From Acidianus sp. HS-5 (GTDB lineage: Archaea; Thermoproteota; Thermoprotei_A; Sulfolobales; Sulfolobaceae): 64,000 nucleotides of DNA. Shown here one piece after another: positions 1-8,456 of the stretch; the stretch's first letter is position 1; every line of letters starts with the position of its first letter. The translations under genes and the position numbers were made by a program. The notes beneath the pieces were generated by a model. The model was not told the DNA's origin. It did no database searches and worked only from the letters and a program-made list of their open reading frames with translations. The stretch lies in the NCBI RefSeq assembly GCF_021655615.1, contig NZ_AP025245.1, forward strand, positions 310,001 to 374,000, given 5' to 3'.

Positions 1-1
1 G

Positions 2-234
2 ATAGTTAAGGTTGATAGTAAAGGGAGGGTTACTTGCCTAAAGAAATTAGAGAGAAGTTTAACTCCAACGAGTTTTACGTTGTCGATCTACCTTACGGGA
101 TAATGTTAATCCCCAGAGTAAAGGACCCAATAAAGGCGTTGGAAGAAGAGGGTAAAAAATTGCCAGACATCCCTATTAAGGAGCTGAAGAAGATGATTAG
201 GGAAGAAGCTGAGAAGGAAATTGGTTTACGCTGA
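2..234 (+). pseudogene. AbrB/SpoVT-type VapB antitoxin, frameshifted and cut by window edge
   Basis: The second reading frame from base 2 gives a typical AbrB 'swapped hairpin' start (VKVDSKGRVT). The first frame, from the TTG at 34, continues it as LPKEIREKF and runs to the TGA at 232. The two halves join only if one base is restored near 33-36, so the antitoxin carries a one-base deletion. The C-terminal helical part (LKKMIREEAEKEIG) overlaps the start of the decayed vapC downstream, the usual vapBC arrangement. The true start may lie before the window. Confidence 0.6.
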
Positions 235-531
235 TACTGATTTCTTTCTAAGGAAAAGGCTCTACGTATCCTAAAGGATTATAAAAATTACATAACTACT
301 TCTTTAGCTACATATCTGAATGCTAGTTAGCAAGAAATACGGCCTGGATCGTCACGTCAGTTATGGAGATCACTAGGAGTTTAGACGATAGAGTTTTAAG
401 GGCTTCCATACTTATATCACAAGGTATGAGAGTATTTGATGCGTTTCATACAGCATTCTCAAAGGGAGAGAGTTCTGACCATAGAGTTCGGCTATAAGAG
501 GATTAAGTTAGAAGATCCTAGTAAAACGTGA
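221..531 (+). pseudogene. Decayed VapC (PIN-domain) toxin
   Basis: A TTG at 221 opens VYADTDFF, the PIN-domain first-strand motif with the first catalytic Asp. The frame is then lost. Shifted fragments read KEKALRILKDYKNYITTSLATYL, then VLRASILISQGMRVFDAFHTAFS (the conserved C-terminal Asp region), then RIKLEDP. At least two frameshifts and stops (for example TAG near 327) separate the pieces, so no functional PIN RNase is made. It sits directly behind the frameshifted vapB, so the whole pair appears dead. Confidence 0.55.
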
Positions 532-563
532 TGAAGAGAATGTTCATGTCACTCCTTATCTAA

Positions 564-947
564 TTAGCGTGCATTAACTGCGTCCTCTAATCTCTTAATA
601 TCCACATACTTATGTAACTCCGATAGTTGCCTGGGTCTAATGCAAGGGTACTTCTTACTATAAATGGTTTCTGTTATGAAATTATCTATAATATGACCTA
701 TTAAGGCTCCAGATATTGCGCCTAGTACAGTACCCAGAACCTTATTATCCTCTGCTATTGAATTACCTATAGTTGCACTTATAATACTACCAATTATTTT
801 ATCTATAATTAATTCCTCAATGTCTCTCTCCTCTAGTTTTTCGCAAATGGAATTAGCCAGCTTAACGCTTTCGTCATCATTCTCTGCAGAATACTTAACG
901 GTGATCTCCCTGTTCCTCACGATATACCTTGCAATGTACTCTGGCAT
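564..947 (-). CDS. Small protein with glycine-zipper-like hydrophobic segment
   Basis: The gene encodes 127 aa of unknown family. Residues about 1-50 are polar and charged. Residues about 51-90 form a hydrophobic Gly/Ala/Ser-rich stretch with regular small residues (GSIISATIG, GTVLGAISGALIGHI), resembling a glycine-zipper membrane hairpin. The tail is polar with one Cys. The ATG at 947 is preceded by an AT-rich TATA-like stretch about 30 bases upstream, fitting a leaderless transcript. No partner is obvious. A membrane-perturbing or small membrane-anchored protein is possible, but this is inference from composition only. Confidence 0.5.
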   Translation of the reverse strand: MPEYIARYIVRNREITVKYSAENDDESVKLANSICEKLEERDIEELIIDKIIGSIISATIGNSIAEDNKVLGTVLGAISGALIGHIIDNFITETIYSKKYPCIRPRQLSELHKYVDIKRLEDAVNAR

Positions 948-1154
948 AATACACTTTTATGTAGTGGACTTAATAAGTATTTTGATTTACTGTGTTTTTA
1001 CAGAAACTAGTATTAAAGTGTATCAAAATGATATTTATACGGATTATGCTAGGTTCATGCCAGCTAAATTTAGTACTTAATTTATCTTCTTTTCTCATTT
1101 ACGATTAATGTCCTTGAGAAGCTTATTTGCCTTTCACAACGCTTTCCTTCTCTA

Positions 1155-1478
1155 TTATAACTTCAAGCTCCTTCTTTCTTCTTCGCTAAGTCCTTCTCTA
1201 ATAAGCTCTAGAAGTATCTGAACGTAAGAGTACCTCTTCACTTCAGCAACCATCATTAACCCTCTCTTTGTGCCGTATTCATTAAGTATGAATGAGACCA
1301 GTTTCTCCTTTGTTTCCCTACTAATTTCATTTACCTTCCCTTTCTTCCAGACGGTCTCCCTGTTTATACCACATTTTCTTTCAAGGTCGCTTTCCTTAAT
1401 TTCCGCCAAAAGGTTCATAACTTCAGTATCGCTTAGAGACGCTGAGAGCACTTTCGAAAGAACTAGAACTTCTGCCAT
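1155..1478 (-). CDS. Small helix-turn-helix-like DNA-binding protein
   Basis: The gene encodes 107 aa, mostly alpha-helical by composition. Residues about 30-50 (ERKCGINRETVWKKGKV) look like a helix-turn-helix in which 'GINRETVWKKG' would be the turn plus recognition helix; the remainder is helical and charged. The ATG at 1478 lies directly beside a perfect 14-bp palindrome (1480-1493), a good candidate for autoregulation. The next gene upstream lies more than 300 bp away on the same strand, so this appears monocistronic. The family is not recognised. Confidence 0.55.
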   Translation of the reverse strand: MAEVLVLSKVLSASLSDTEVMNLLAEIKESDLERKCGINRETVWKKGKVNEISRETKEKLVSFILNEYGTKRGLMMVAEVKRYSYVQILLELIREGLSEEERRSLKL

Positions 1479-1479
1479 G

Positions 1480-1493
1480 TGTAATATATTACA
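1480..1493. promoter_or_regulatory. Perfect 14-bp palindrome at the start codon of the HTH-like gene
   Basis: TGTAATATATTACA is its own reverse complement and ends one base before the start codon of the 107-aa HTH-like gene. In a leaderless archaeal promoter this covers the transcription start site, so a dimeric repressor bound here would block initiation. Autoregulation by the adjacent protein is inferred. Confidence 0.45.
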
Positions 1494-1813
1494 TAATCTG
1501 ACAATAAAGTTTTAGGTAAGAAGCCGGCAGTTAATTATTGTTTCGTTTATCTTCAAGATAGCTACGCTAAAAAACAGCATCTGCATACATAGTAGTCATT
1601 TTTATTGAATTCTAGTTTATCTTACTCCTTTTAATTTCATTAAAATTTCTAAGTATATTTATCTTGAATAATAGACGTCCATAAATGATAATGCACTTCA
1701 TATAAAAAGAATGTAAGCTCAATTTATAACTTAATAACGATACTATATCTACACTTACTATCGTTAAAAGCAATAGCTGGCGTCGTTATTTAACTTGTCA
1801 GTACTGCTTTTAT
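1494..1813. other. AT-rich intergenic region without a recognisable gene
   Basis: About 320 bp with no convincing ORF on either strand and stops in all frames. It holds the upstream side of the 107-aa gene promoter and the 3' flank of the 344-aa gene. Confidence 0.5.
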
Positions 1814-2848
1814 CTATTCGTTTTTCTCTATTGACTTTGCAAACTTCTCTGCCCTTAGCATCATAACCTGAGTGTTAAAGTTCCACCTTCCGTTCTGGAA
1901 GTGTTCATAAGGAATTGATGCAGTTAGCATATACTTTGAGTTAAATGGATGAATGTAAACTTCTATAGTATCCCTACTCTTTAGACTAGAGATGAAGTCC
2001 AGGTAATCTAATAGCCTAGATGAGTTATCAAATACATGAGCGTAGTAAATTCCATCATCCAACTTATAACTAAGGTACATGCTGGGTATCCTACTAAGTT
2101 CCTCTAAAGTCTCTTTCTCTCCAAAGCTTATTTCAAGCCTAAAATCTGGCTTGAATAAATATATCGAGTATCCTACTATTAGTCCCTTGCCTATAACGTG
2201 AGCCTGAGTATGATAAAGGACGTCTTTAAATGAAATTCCTAACAGGGTAGATATTTCCTTAAGTGAGGAAACGGATTTTGCTTGTTTTTTACCTATAATT
2301 TTAACGTCAATATCATCTGGAGTAAATCCTTCAGTTAAGTCCGGTAGTTCAAAGGATTCTTTAGGAGAAGATAGAAGTCCAGTAAATTCCCTCTTTTCGA
2401 AATCAAAGTTTGAGTAATCAATTGGGTAGAATTTTTCTTCCTTAACCTCATGAATATCGTAATGGTAAATTATTCCCTCACCTTGCAAATAGTCTAGAAC
2501 CTCATCAAACTTTGAGGAGTTATAATAAATTAGAAGATTAATCACAAGAGGGTTAAGAACGTCCCTTAAGATAAAGGTTGGAGTACCATCAAAGAGGTCA
2601 TATAAATCATACAAGGAAATATTAGAATAGTTTGAATAAATAGTCACATAATATTTTCTTAATCCTAAAGCCTCCCACCTTGGAAATGGTGCTAATCTAT
2701 ATTCAAAATTTTTCCTGAGCCAATCAATTACCTTATCAGCATCCTTAATTCTTGATATTGCGCCAATAACCTTAGGATTTAAATCCCCGAATCTTTGTAA
2801 GTAATATAGAAGCTCTGAGAGAATTAACTTCTCTTTCTCAATTAACAC
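1814..2848 (-). CDS. Conserved 344-aa protein, probable winged-helix regulator
   Basis: The start is GTG at 2848, preceded by a TATA-like CTTTTTAAG about 28 bases upstream. Residues 1-50 (LILSELLYYLQRFGDLNPKVIGAISRI...VIDWLRKNFEYRL) read as a winged-helix N-terminus. The rest is mixed alpha/beta with a second possible HTH near residues 195-215 (LKEISTLLGISFKDVLYHTQAHV). No catalytic motif or membrane segment is visible. It looks like a two-domain archaeal transcription factor or effector-binding protein, but the family name cannot be given with confidence. It stands alone. Confidence 0.5.
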   Translation of the reverse strand: MLIEKEKLILSELLYYLQRFGDLNPKVIGAISRIKDADKVIDWLRKNFEYRLAPFPRWEALGLRKYYVTIYSNYSNISLYDLYDLFDGTPTFILRDVLNPLVINLLIYYNSSKFDEVLDYLQGEGIIYHYDIHEVKEEKFYPIDYSNFDFEKREFTGLLSSPKESFELPDLTEGFTPDDIDVKIIGKKQAKSVSSLKEISTLLGISFKDVLYHTQAHVIGKGLIVGYSIYLFKPDFRLEISFGEKETLEELSRIPSMYLSYKLDDGIYYAHVFDNSSRLLDYLDFISSLKSRDTIEVYIHPFNSKYMLTASIPYEHFQNGRWNFNTQVMMLRAEKFAKSIEKNE

Positions 2849-2902
2849 GAGAAAAAGTTGAGTATTAACTTAAAAAGATATCCCTTATAATATTAAAAAA
2901 CT

Positions 2903-3031
2903 TTAACCTATTAAGCCTGAGTCGCTTATTTCTGCTGAAAATATGTGTACCATTCCCATTGCTGCTAATGCTAGACCAAGTAAGGCTATTGCTAACCTTA
3001 CACCGAAGTTTAGTTTGTATATGTCCATCAT
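2903..3031 (-). CDS. 42-aa single-span membrane protein
   Basis: ATG at 3031 (a second ATG at 3028) opens a 42-codon frame with stop at 2903. The peptide begins MMDIYKLNFG, then has one hydrophobic span (about residues 11-31: VRLAIALLGLALAAMGMVHIF), and ends in a short polar tail. An AT-rich TATA-like element lies just upstream. Length, composition and placement are typical of a small membrane protein, but the function is unknown. It is easily missed because of its size. Confidence 0.45.
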   Translation of the reverse strand: MMDIYKLNFGVRLAIALLGLALAAMGMVHIFSAEISDSGLIG

Positions 3032-3491
3032 TTTTCTTCGATCTTCTTTTAATTTACTAGGGGTTAAGCATGAAAATTGATGAAAAACAAAGTAAGCTTT
3101 TTAAATCCCTTTCCACGAATGACGCGATAAAAATTATTTATAGAAAAAGATGACAACTTAGAATAACTTTTTATGGAAAACTTTCTTTCTCTCTTTCTGT
3201 ATTATGTAATAGGAGAACTATATGCCTCTTCTCCACATATTGCTTATACAATCTGAAATGAATTACGATAAGTTTTTATAATTACTTTCCCTACTTACCA
3301 ATAACTTAAGGAGAATTGAGCTCGTGTAAATAACTTGTAACAGTAAATCAAAGTAATTGTTTCTATACTAGTTCAATGTAGAACAACACTGCTTGAACCA
3401 TTGAGTTAGATGAGTTATTAACGCTAACACTTCTTATTTACGGTTTAACTTAATATAGAGAATATTAAAGGTAATAAGAAAATGACGTCAT
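3032..3491. other. Intergenic region, one very short possible ORF
   Basis: No clear gene is seen. A 27-codon frame from the ATG at 3070 to 3153 (MKIDEKQSKLFKSLSTND...) is charged and gene-like in composition. It has no recognisable family and may be the remains of a truncated gene. Confidence 0.3.
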
Positions 3492-3869
3492 TTACTTTAG
3501 TACTATTACTACCGAATTCCTGATAAAATCAACTATCATTATTTCAGTTATATTTTTGAGGAAATTAACGGAAAGTAAAGGAACTCTACTGTAGTAGATA
3601 ACATAGGAAGCCCTATACTGTTTATTTCCTAAGCACAGAATAACATCGTCTCCTGCGAGCAATTTTATAGATCCAGAGGCAATGGAGAACTTTTCAACTT
3701 TAGAAGGGTTTAATCCTAATTCGCCTGCGATATTAGCAGGAATGGCTACATCGTAGCCTATAAATCCCGTATCTATTTTAAATCTGCTTTGAAATTTATT
3801 TTCTCCTTTACGTAAACATCCGTCTACTAATAGTTCGTTATTCTGAGATATTATACCTTCAATTCTCAC
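3492..3869 (-). CDS. Retropepsin-like aspartic protease domain protein
   Basis: The 125-aa product carries one D-T-G triad (residues about 33-35, FKIDTGFIGYDVAIP) followed by a beta-rich segment and a closing hydrophobic-hydrophobic-Gly region. This is the layout of clan AA single-domain retropepsin-like proteins, which act as dimers. The start overlaps the end of the upstream 193-aa gene by 11 bp, so the two are translationally coupled. A second DTG protein lies at 57.0 kb beside an RHH antitoxin-like gene. Proteolytic activity is predicted from the motif only; the substrate is unknown. Confidence 0.55.
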   Translation of the reverse strand: MRIEGIISQNNELLVDGCLRKGENKFQSRFKIDTGFIGYDVAIPANIAGELGLNPSKVEKFSIASGSIKLLAGDDVILCLGNKQYRASYVIYYSRVPLLSVNFLKNITEIMIVDFIRNSVVIVLK

Positions 3870-4440
3870 TTACTTCTCCCTTATCTAGCCTTGAAAGTGC
3901 ATATGCAATGAATCCTATACCTGCCAATACTCCAGCAATTACTGATATGGGTTTCCACTGAGTTAAAGCATTGGGAGGGTTTAAAGTGACTAGATAGTTA
4001 CTTCTCACTTCTTTTATCCACTTTTTAGCTACTGCATCAAATATGTGAAGCTTATTGTAAGCAGTCCTATAGAACTCAAAAGGTTCATAAATTGAAGGTA
4101 TTGTTTCATAGTTTAAGTGCTCAAGGTATTCTCTACTAACTTCAAAGTGGGAATCAATAAAACCGTCGGGATATATTCTAACGTGAAGGTCCCAAATATT
4201 ATAAATCTTCATTACTAAGGAGTACTTCTCTTCTTTGGATTCCATTTTTTCCTCATGGAATCCCGCGTTCTCCATAGCATTAACTACGTCACCAATCTTG
4301 CTTTTAGGCACAAATAGCCTTAGGTTGCCCTCTTTTAGTACATAGTCTTGTGGAAGAATTGCTGATGATCCATCAAAGTAAACTACCTCACTAGGTAGGT
4401 AAGTGGCTATTGCATCTTCTACTACTGTTGCTTGTTGCAT
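3859..4440 (-). CDS. Conserved protein with C-terminal membrane anchor
   Basis: The gene encodes 193 aa. Residues 1-160 are soluble alpha/beta with a nucleotidyltransferase-like feel (DLHVRIYPDGFIDSHFEVSREYLEHL), but no G-S/D-x-D signature is seen. Residues about 163-183 (ISVIAGVLAGIGFIAYAL) form one transmembrane span followed by a short charged tail. It is the first gene of a two-gene unit with the retropepsin-like gene. The coupling suggests a membrane-bound partner or substrate for the protease-like protein; this is inference. Confidence 0.5.
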   Translation of the reverse strand: MQQATVVEDAIATYLPSEVVYFDGSSAILPQDYVLKEGNLRLFVPKSKIGDVVNAMENAGFHEEKMESKEEKYSLVMKIYNIWDLHVRIYPDGFIDSHFEVSREYLEHLNYETIPSIYEPFEFYRTAYNKLHIFDAVAKKWIKEVRSNYLVTLNPPNALTQWKPISVIAGVLAGIGFIAYALSRLDKGEVSEN

Positions 4441-4558
4441 AATTTATTTATGTATTCCTATTAGTTTTAAATCTTATCTAGTTCATGAGATTTAACTGAA
4501 GAAAGTTTACATGTAATGATTTAGTCCTAATTCGGTACAAGTTTAACAGCGGCTACTC

Positions 4559-5604
4559 TTAACTCAACCTATCCATTAACTCCTTAATCCTCATTGCGTG
4601 GTTCTTCCAACTCAGCTCATTAGCTATCTCCCAAGACCTAACGCTCATCTTTCTCCTCAGATCTTCATCTTCCAGAATTTCATTAATCCTATCGACAGCC
4701 TCCTCCCAGTCCCTTACTACGTAACCGTTACCGTCAATTAACTCCTTACTACCTAATCCATCATTCACTATAACCGGTAAACCGTGGGACATTGCTTCTA
4801 AAACCCCCATTCCAGGGCCTTTCTCATTGAAACCGAACCTTATCAAGACAGAAGCCTTATCGTAAAGAGCATGTAAGTCATCCTCTTTCAAAGGGCCAGT
4901 AACTATTACTTCCTTGTATTTCCTCTTAAACTCCTCCAGTGTGTCATTCCTAGCCCAAGAGCCCGCCATAATCAATTTACCTTTTATCCTCTTGGCTATT
5001 TCCCGTAAATTTCAGGCTTCCTTCCTTCATCCCATAAAGATACTGCAACGACTATCTTTTCCCTTTCCAGGTTAATCTTCTCTTTAGGATAACATCCAGG
5101 GTAAACGACCTCTGACTTAAAACCGTGAGAAGAGAGTATTTGGGCGTTCCACTTACTGTTAGTTATTATTAGCTTACTGTGTGACAGGATCTTCTTCTCC
5201 AGATATCTTGGTAAAGCCCACTTTATTCCTTGAGAATCTAAGGAAGTCTCGTGAATGTAAACTGCGTAATCTTCCTTATACTTCCTCCAACGAAGGTAAC
5301 CCGTTAATCCGGCAAATTGGTCGTGGAATAGTGAAGGTCCTTTAATTAAGTCCTTAGCTTTAATTATCCTATCTAGGTCGACAGTGGCTTCTTCTCCCCT
5401 ATGCCCCGCATAAATTGAAGTTATGAAGCGGTATATTGCCTTTGATTTTCCTTCAAAGAGCACTTGTAAGTTCACGTTTGATAAATCGTAATACGTCCTT
5501 GCTTTTCTGTAAACTATTAGCTTAGAGCCCGGAATATTTCTAGCCTCTTCTAGGGCGACTCTCGTTACTCCCCCTGTCCAAAGGATTCTGAGTACAATGT
5601 TCAT
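4559..5604 (-). pseudogene. GT4-family glycosyltransferase with one-base frameshift
   Basis: The 5' part (from ATG at 5604, 202 aa, stop near 4996) has an N-terminal GT-B Rossmann half (LRILWTGGVTRVALEEARNIPG; HETSLDSQGIKWALPRYLEKKIL). The 3' part (to 4559) has the GT4 donor-sugar site (GPGMGVLEAMSHGLPVI then ELIDGNGYVV). The halves read through as one protein of about 347 aa if one base is added near 5000. They otherwise look intact, so this is either a recent mutation or a sequence error. It would transfer a sugar from a nucleotide donor, probably to a lipid or S-layer glycan. It is divergent from the gene at 5808. Confidence 0.7.
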
Positions 5605-5715
5605 TGTGGAATATAGTGCAATTCTCCTTAAATTTTCTCCTAATGTTTGTCAAACAGAAAGATCTTAGTGCTATGACAGATTTTGACAAACCATTAACAC
5701 TATCCAGATATCATG

Positions 5716-5772
5716 TTTTTGACCCACAGTATGAGTCAACTTTACGTAATTTTGACTCACGCCATGAGTCAG
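5716..5772. promoter_or_regulatory. Twin palindromic sites upstream of a TATA box
   Basis: Two copies of an inverted repeat, 33 bp apart on centre, lie just before the TATA-like ATATAA at about 5779: TTTGACCCACAGTATGAGTC and TTTGACTCACGCCATGAGTC. Each pairs TGACYCA with TGAGTCA around a short spacer. A 33-bp step is about three helical turns, which suggests dimers bound on the same face. A simpler TTTGTCAAA palindrome lies near 5647. Confidence 0.5.
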
Positions 5773-5807
5773 AAAAGCATATAATTTGTCTTGTGACGAA
5801 AATCTTG

Positions 5808-6383
5808 ATGAGAGAACTTAGCTACAACGAAATTGTAGTACTTAACCCTTTGCAGACTAAATATCAACTGCTGACGCCTAGGGTTCTTATTCCTTTGTAT
5901 GCAGCAATAAATGACGGAATATATACACTAAATAGGGCTGAAAGGACAAAGAATTTTGTAGGAGTACTAGGTATTGCAGTAGGAGTTCTTGTTCTGTTAT
6001 TTGTTATACTGTTTGGAATTTTTGGTTTATTATTAACTCTCTCCGTAAGTTTTTTTATTTATAAAATGATAGGACTATCCTTATCTCTAGTATTTATTGC
6101 AGGAGGAATATTTGGAATAATTAAATTAGTGAAAGTAGGAAAGAGGCTTAACGTTAACAGGTTAGAAGGTGATCTGGTAGTACCTTGGAGTGAGGTGAAA
6201 ACGATAAGCGTAGTGAATATTAGGCAGGAGGTTGTATCATCTAGTTTTATATCTCCAGATTTTAAGGAAATTGGTGACTGGCACGTCATAACAGTGGACG
6301 GTAGAGATATAACAATTCCTAATGTCGACGACCCAATAAATAAACTGAATTATGTTAAAGCAAAGTTTAATCTGAGATTCTAG
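5808..6383 (+). CDS. Two-span membrane protein with a C-terminal PH-like domain
   Basis: An ATG at 5808 sits about 30 bases after a TATA-like element, so this start is preferred over in-frame codons further upstream, which fall inside the operator region. The 191-aa product has a soluble N-terminus and two strongly hydrophobic segments (about residues 50-75 and 82-105). The C-terminal beta-rich domain begins GDLVVPWSEVKTISVVN and includes DWHVITVDGRDITIPNVDD. The same C-terminal signature occurs in the 135-aa protein at 19.7 kb, so the two are paralogues. The C-terminal fold resembles archaeal PH-like/bPH2 membrane proteins; function unknown. Confidence 0.5.
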   Translation: MRELSYNEIVVLNPLQTKYQLLTPRVLIPLYAAINDGIYTLNRAERTKNFVGVLGIAVGVLVLLFVILFGIFGLLLTLSVSFFIYKMIGLSLSLVFIAGGIFGIIKLVKVGKRLNVNRLEGDLVVPWSEVKTISVVNIRQEVVSSSFISPDFKEIGDWHVITVDGRDITIPNVDDPINKLNYVKAKFNLRF

Positions 6384-6537
6384 GCATAGGGGCTATTAAT
6401 GTGAAATAATGGAGATAAGAGAGATCGAAATACTAACTAGTGGTAATTTGACCTAGTGAAATCTCAAAGAAACTCACTTTTTAATAACTTCCTCCAATCT
6501 TGTAAATACATATATCTCTTTTCACGAATTTTATAGT

Positions 6538-8217
6538 ATGCTATATAGAGTTAAAGGCAAGCAAGGGCTGATGATTATTAACTTTGACGCTAAAGGTTAT
6601 TACGTCTTAGACGACAATAAAAGGGTCTTAAATGCGTATGGAGAAAAAGGTAAACTATACGTTTACGTTAATACTCAAACTCGTTACGTTTACTTGTTTA
6701 AGGGTAATGATAATGAATACCCTAAGGACAAGGTGTTTACTCTCTCATACCCGGAGGATTTTAAGGTGATTAAATACGATAAATGTGAAAGTAAATCAGA
6801 AGTAAATGACGAGTTCCTGCTTAATAACGAGAAGAATTCATTAGCTTATCTATACTCCAAGAGGGAAGTGAAAACTCCCTTATATCTGGAGTTAAGCTAT
6901 TGTTATGAAGGCGATGCTGATAACCTCATATTAGGGCTCTTTGCAGAAAGTGAACCAGACGCTGTACCGGAATGCCACGGTAAGATGTTGGGTGGGTGTG
7001 GGAAATATTATTCTAAAGGTAGTATTGCAATAGGTTTTGATCCTCATTACTCTAGGACTGGATTAATAATAGTAAATGAAGATGGCAAATGCCAAACGAT
7101 TAATGCAGGTAGAGATTTAACAGGCTGTCATACATTGAAGCTTCTGGCTAACGAGAGGGTAGAGTTAAGGATAGACGACTCTGTTCTTTTTTCACTCGGA
7201 TTGCCAAGGCATCAGGGTTCAATTTACTTGGTTGCCAATAGCGGAGATAATACTGCAAGAGTGAAAGTGAATTCGCTGAACGTTTATGAGGGGGAAGTAA
7301 CTGTAGTAAATGAAGTCGAGAAAGCAGGTTTTAGCGAGATAGAGATTAAGAACTTTAGGGGGATAAAGTACGGTAAACTCGACCTTGATAGGGTTAATGT
7401 TATAATTGGCGCAAATAACGCCGGAAAAACTACGATTTTGGACGCAATTTATTTACTCTCAGACCCTGAACAGAAACCTCCGGGATTTAATGACGCCCTG
7501 GAGTTATTGGCGTATCTTCACGGAGTTAAAAAAGGTAACAAGTTCATATATAGGTTTTATAATACTGCATTTCCTCCGGAGCTGAGGGGAGATGAGGTAA
7601 AATACGACGATATTATAAAATATGTTAAAAGTGGTAAAAATAAAAAAGAGGCAAAGGCTTTATATTTAAGTCCAAGATTAATGGCTCGTTACGCTAAATT
7701 TATAAAAGATAATTGGGAGGAAATTTCTAACTATACTGAAATATTTACTGAGATTTTTGGGGAAATTAACGAGATTAACGTTGAGAAATATTTAACAATG
7801 ACGTTAGAACCTTTTGGTGGAACTTATACTTTTTACTTAATTAGAAAGGATGGCAAGAGGGTAAGACTTAACGACGTTGGAGAGGGAATTAAAATCTACA
7901 TAATTTCGAGGATATTATATGAGTACTTAAAGCCTAGTATAATTCTATGGGACGATATTGAGTCCCACTTTAACCCTTCATTATTGGGCAAGGTAGTTGC
8001 TTGGTTTTCCAGTATACCTTCCCAAGTCTTGGTGACTACGCATAACCTTGATGTAGCAAAAGATATTGCAAAGGACGGTAAATGTATTGATGTTGATATA
8101 GATGAGGACGGAGTCTTAATTACAAAAGAAATACAAGACCTTGAAGAATATTTAAAGTTAGGCTTAGACCCTAGAGCGGTGATACGCAGTGGTAAAAGTA
8201 AAGCTATTAACCACTAG
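6538..8217 (+). CDS. ABC/OLD-type ATPase fused to an N-terminal lectin-like domain
   Basis: The gene encodes 559 aa. Residues about 1-255 are beta-rich (LELSYCYEGDADNLILGLFAE, then LKLLANERVELRIDDSVLFSLGLP) and resemble a concanavalin/LamG-like sandwich. From about 262 an SMC/OLD-like ATPase begins (IEIKNFRGIKYG), with Walker A GANNAGKTT, a short signature region (LNDVGEGIK), Walker B IILWDDIE and an H-loop TTHN. The insert between the Walker motifs is short, without a long coiled coil. ATPases of this type usually work with a nuclease or TOPRIM partner in defence systems, and a truncated overlapping ORF follows at 8189. A sensor role for the N-terminal domain is inference. Confidence 0.65.
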   Translation: MLYRVKGKQGLMIINFDAKGYYVLDDNKRVLNAYGEKGKLYVYVNTQTRYVYLFKGNDNEYPKDKVFTLSYPEDFKVIKYDKCESKSEVNDEFLLNNEKNSLAYLYSKREVKTPLYLELSYCYEGDADNLILGLFAESEPDAVPECHGKMLGGCGKYYSKGSIAIGFDPHYSRTGLIIVNEDGKCQTINAGRDLTGCHTLKLLANERVELRIDDSVLFSLGLPRHQGSIYLVANSGDNTARVKVNSLNVYEGEVTVVNEVEKAGFSEIEIKNFRGIKYGKLDLDRVNVIIGANNAGKTTILDAIYLLSDPEQKPPGFNDALELLAYLHGVKKGNKFIYRFYNTAFPPELRGDEVKYDDIIKYVKSGKNKKEAKALYLSPRLMARYAKFIKDNWEEISNYTEIFTEIFGEINEINVEKYLTMTLEPFGGTYTFYLIRKDGKRVRLNDVGEGIKIYIISRILYEYLKPSIILWDDIESHFNPSLLGKVVAWFSSIPSQVLVTTHNLDVAKDIAKDGKCIDVDIDEDGVLITKEIQDLEEYLKLGLDPRAVIRSGKSKAINH

Positions 8218-8335
8218 CTTATCTAGCGAGTTTAATAAAGTAAGAAGAGAATTCGATAAGTATAGTAACATTAAAATTTCGGAATCTAAAGACGAGAGCA
8301 TTGATGCTTTAATAAGACGGCGAGAGGGACTTTAG
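8189..8335 (+). CDS. Short ORF overlapping the ATPase 3' end; possible truncated partner
   Basis: A GTG at 8189 opens a 48-aa frame that overlaps the end of the ATPase by 29 bp and stops at 8335. It begins VKVKLLTTSLSSEFNKVRRE and is charged and helical. Its placement is where a TOPRIM or nuclease partner starts in related ATPase pairs, but no active-site motif is left. It may be the stump of a deleted partner gene. Confidence 0.35.
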   Translation: MVKVKLLTTSLSSEFNKVRREFDKYSNIKISESKDESIDALIRRREGL

Positions 8336-8456
8336 AGTAATATTAACTATGTCGGCTATTATATTAAATTGATGTGAAAATTTTAACGTTAAAATAGAAA
8401 TATACTGAGTATTCCATGACTTACGTAAACTCAAGGCTTAGCCAATAGCCCTCGCA

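Noticed and set aside
820..1080. 86-aa plus-strand frame
   Set aside because: Antisense shadow of the 127-aa gene plus its promoter, with Ser/Leu-rich low-complexity translation.
5604..5807. 68-residue N-terminal extension of the membrane-protein gene
   Set aside because: The stretch contains the twin palindromes and TATA-like box, so it is regulatory DNA that happens to be open.
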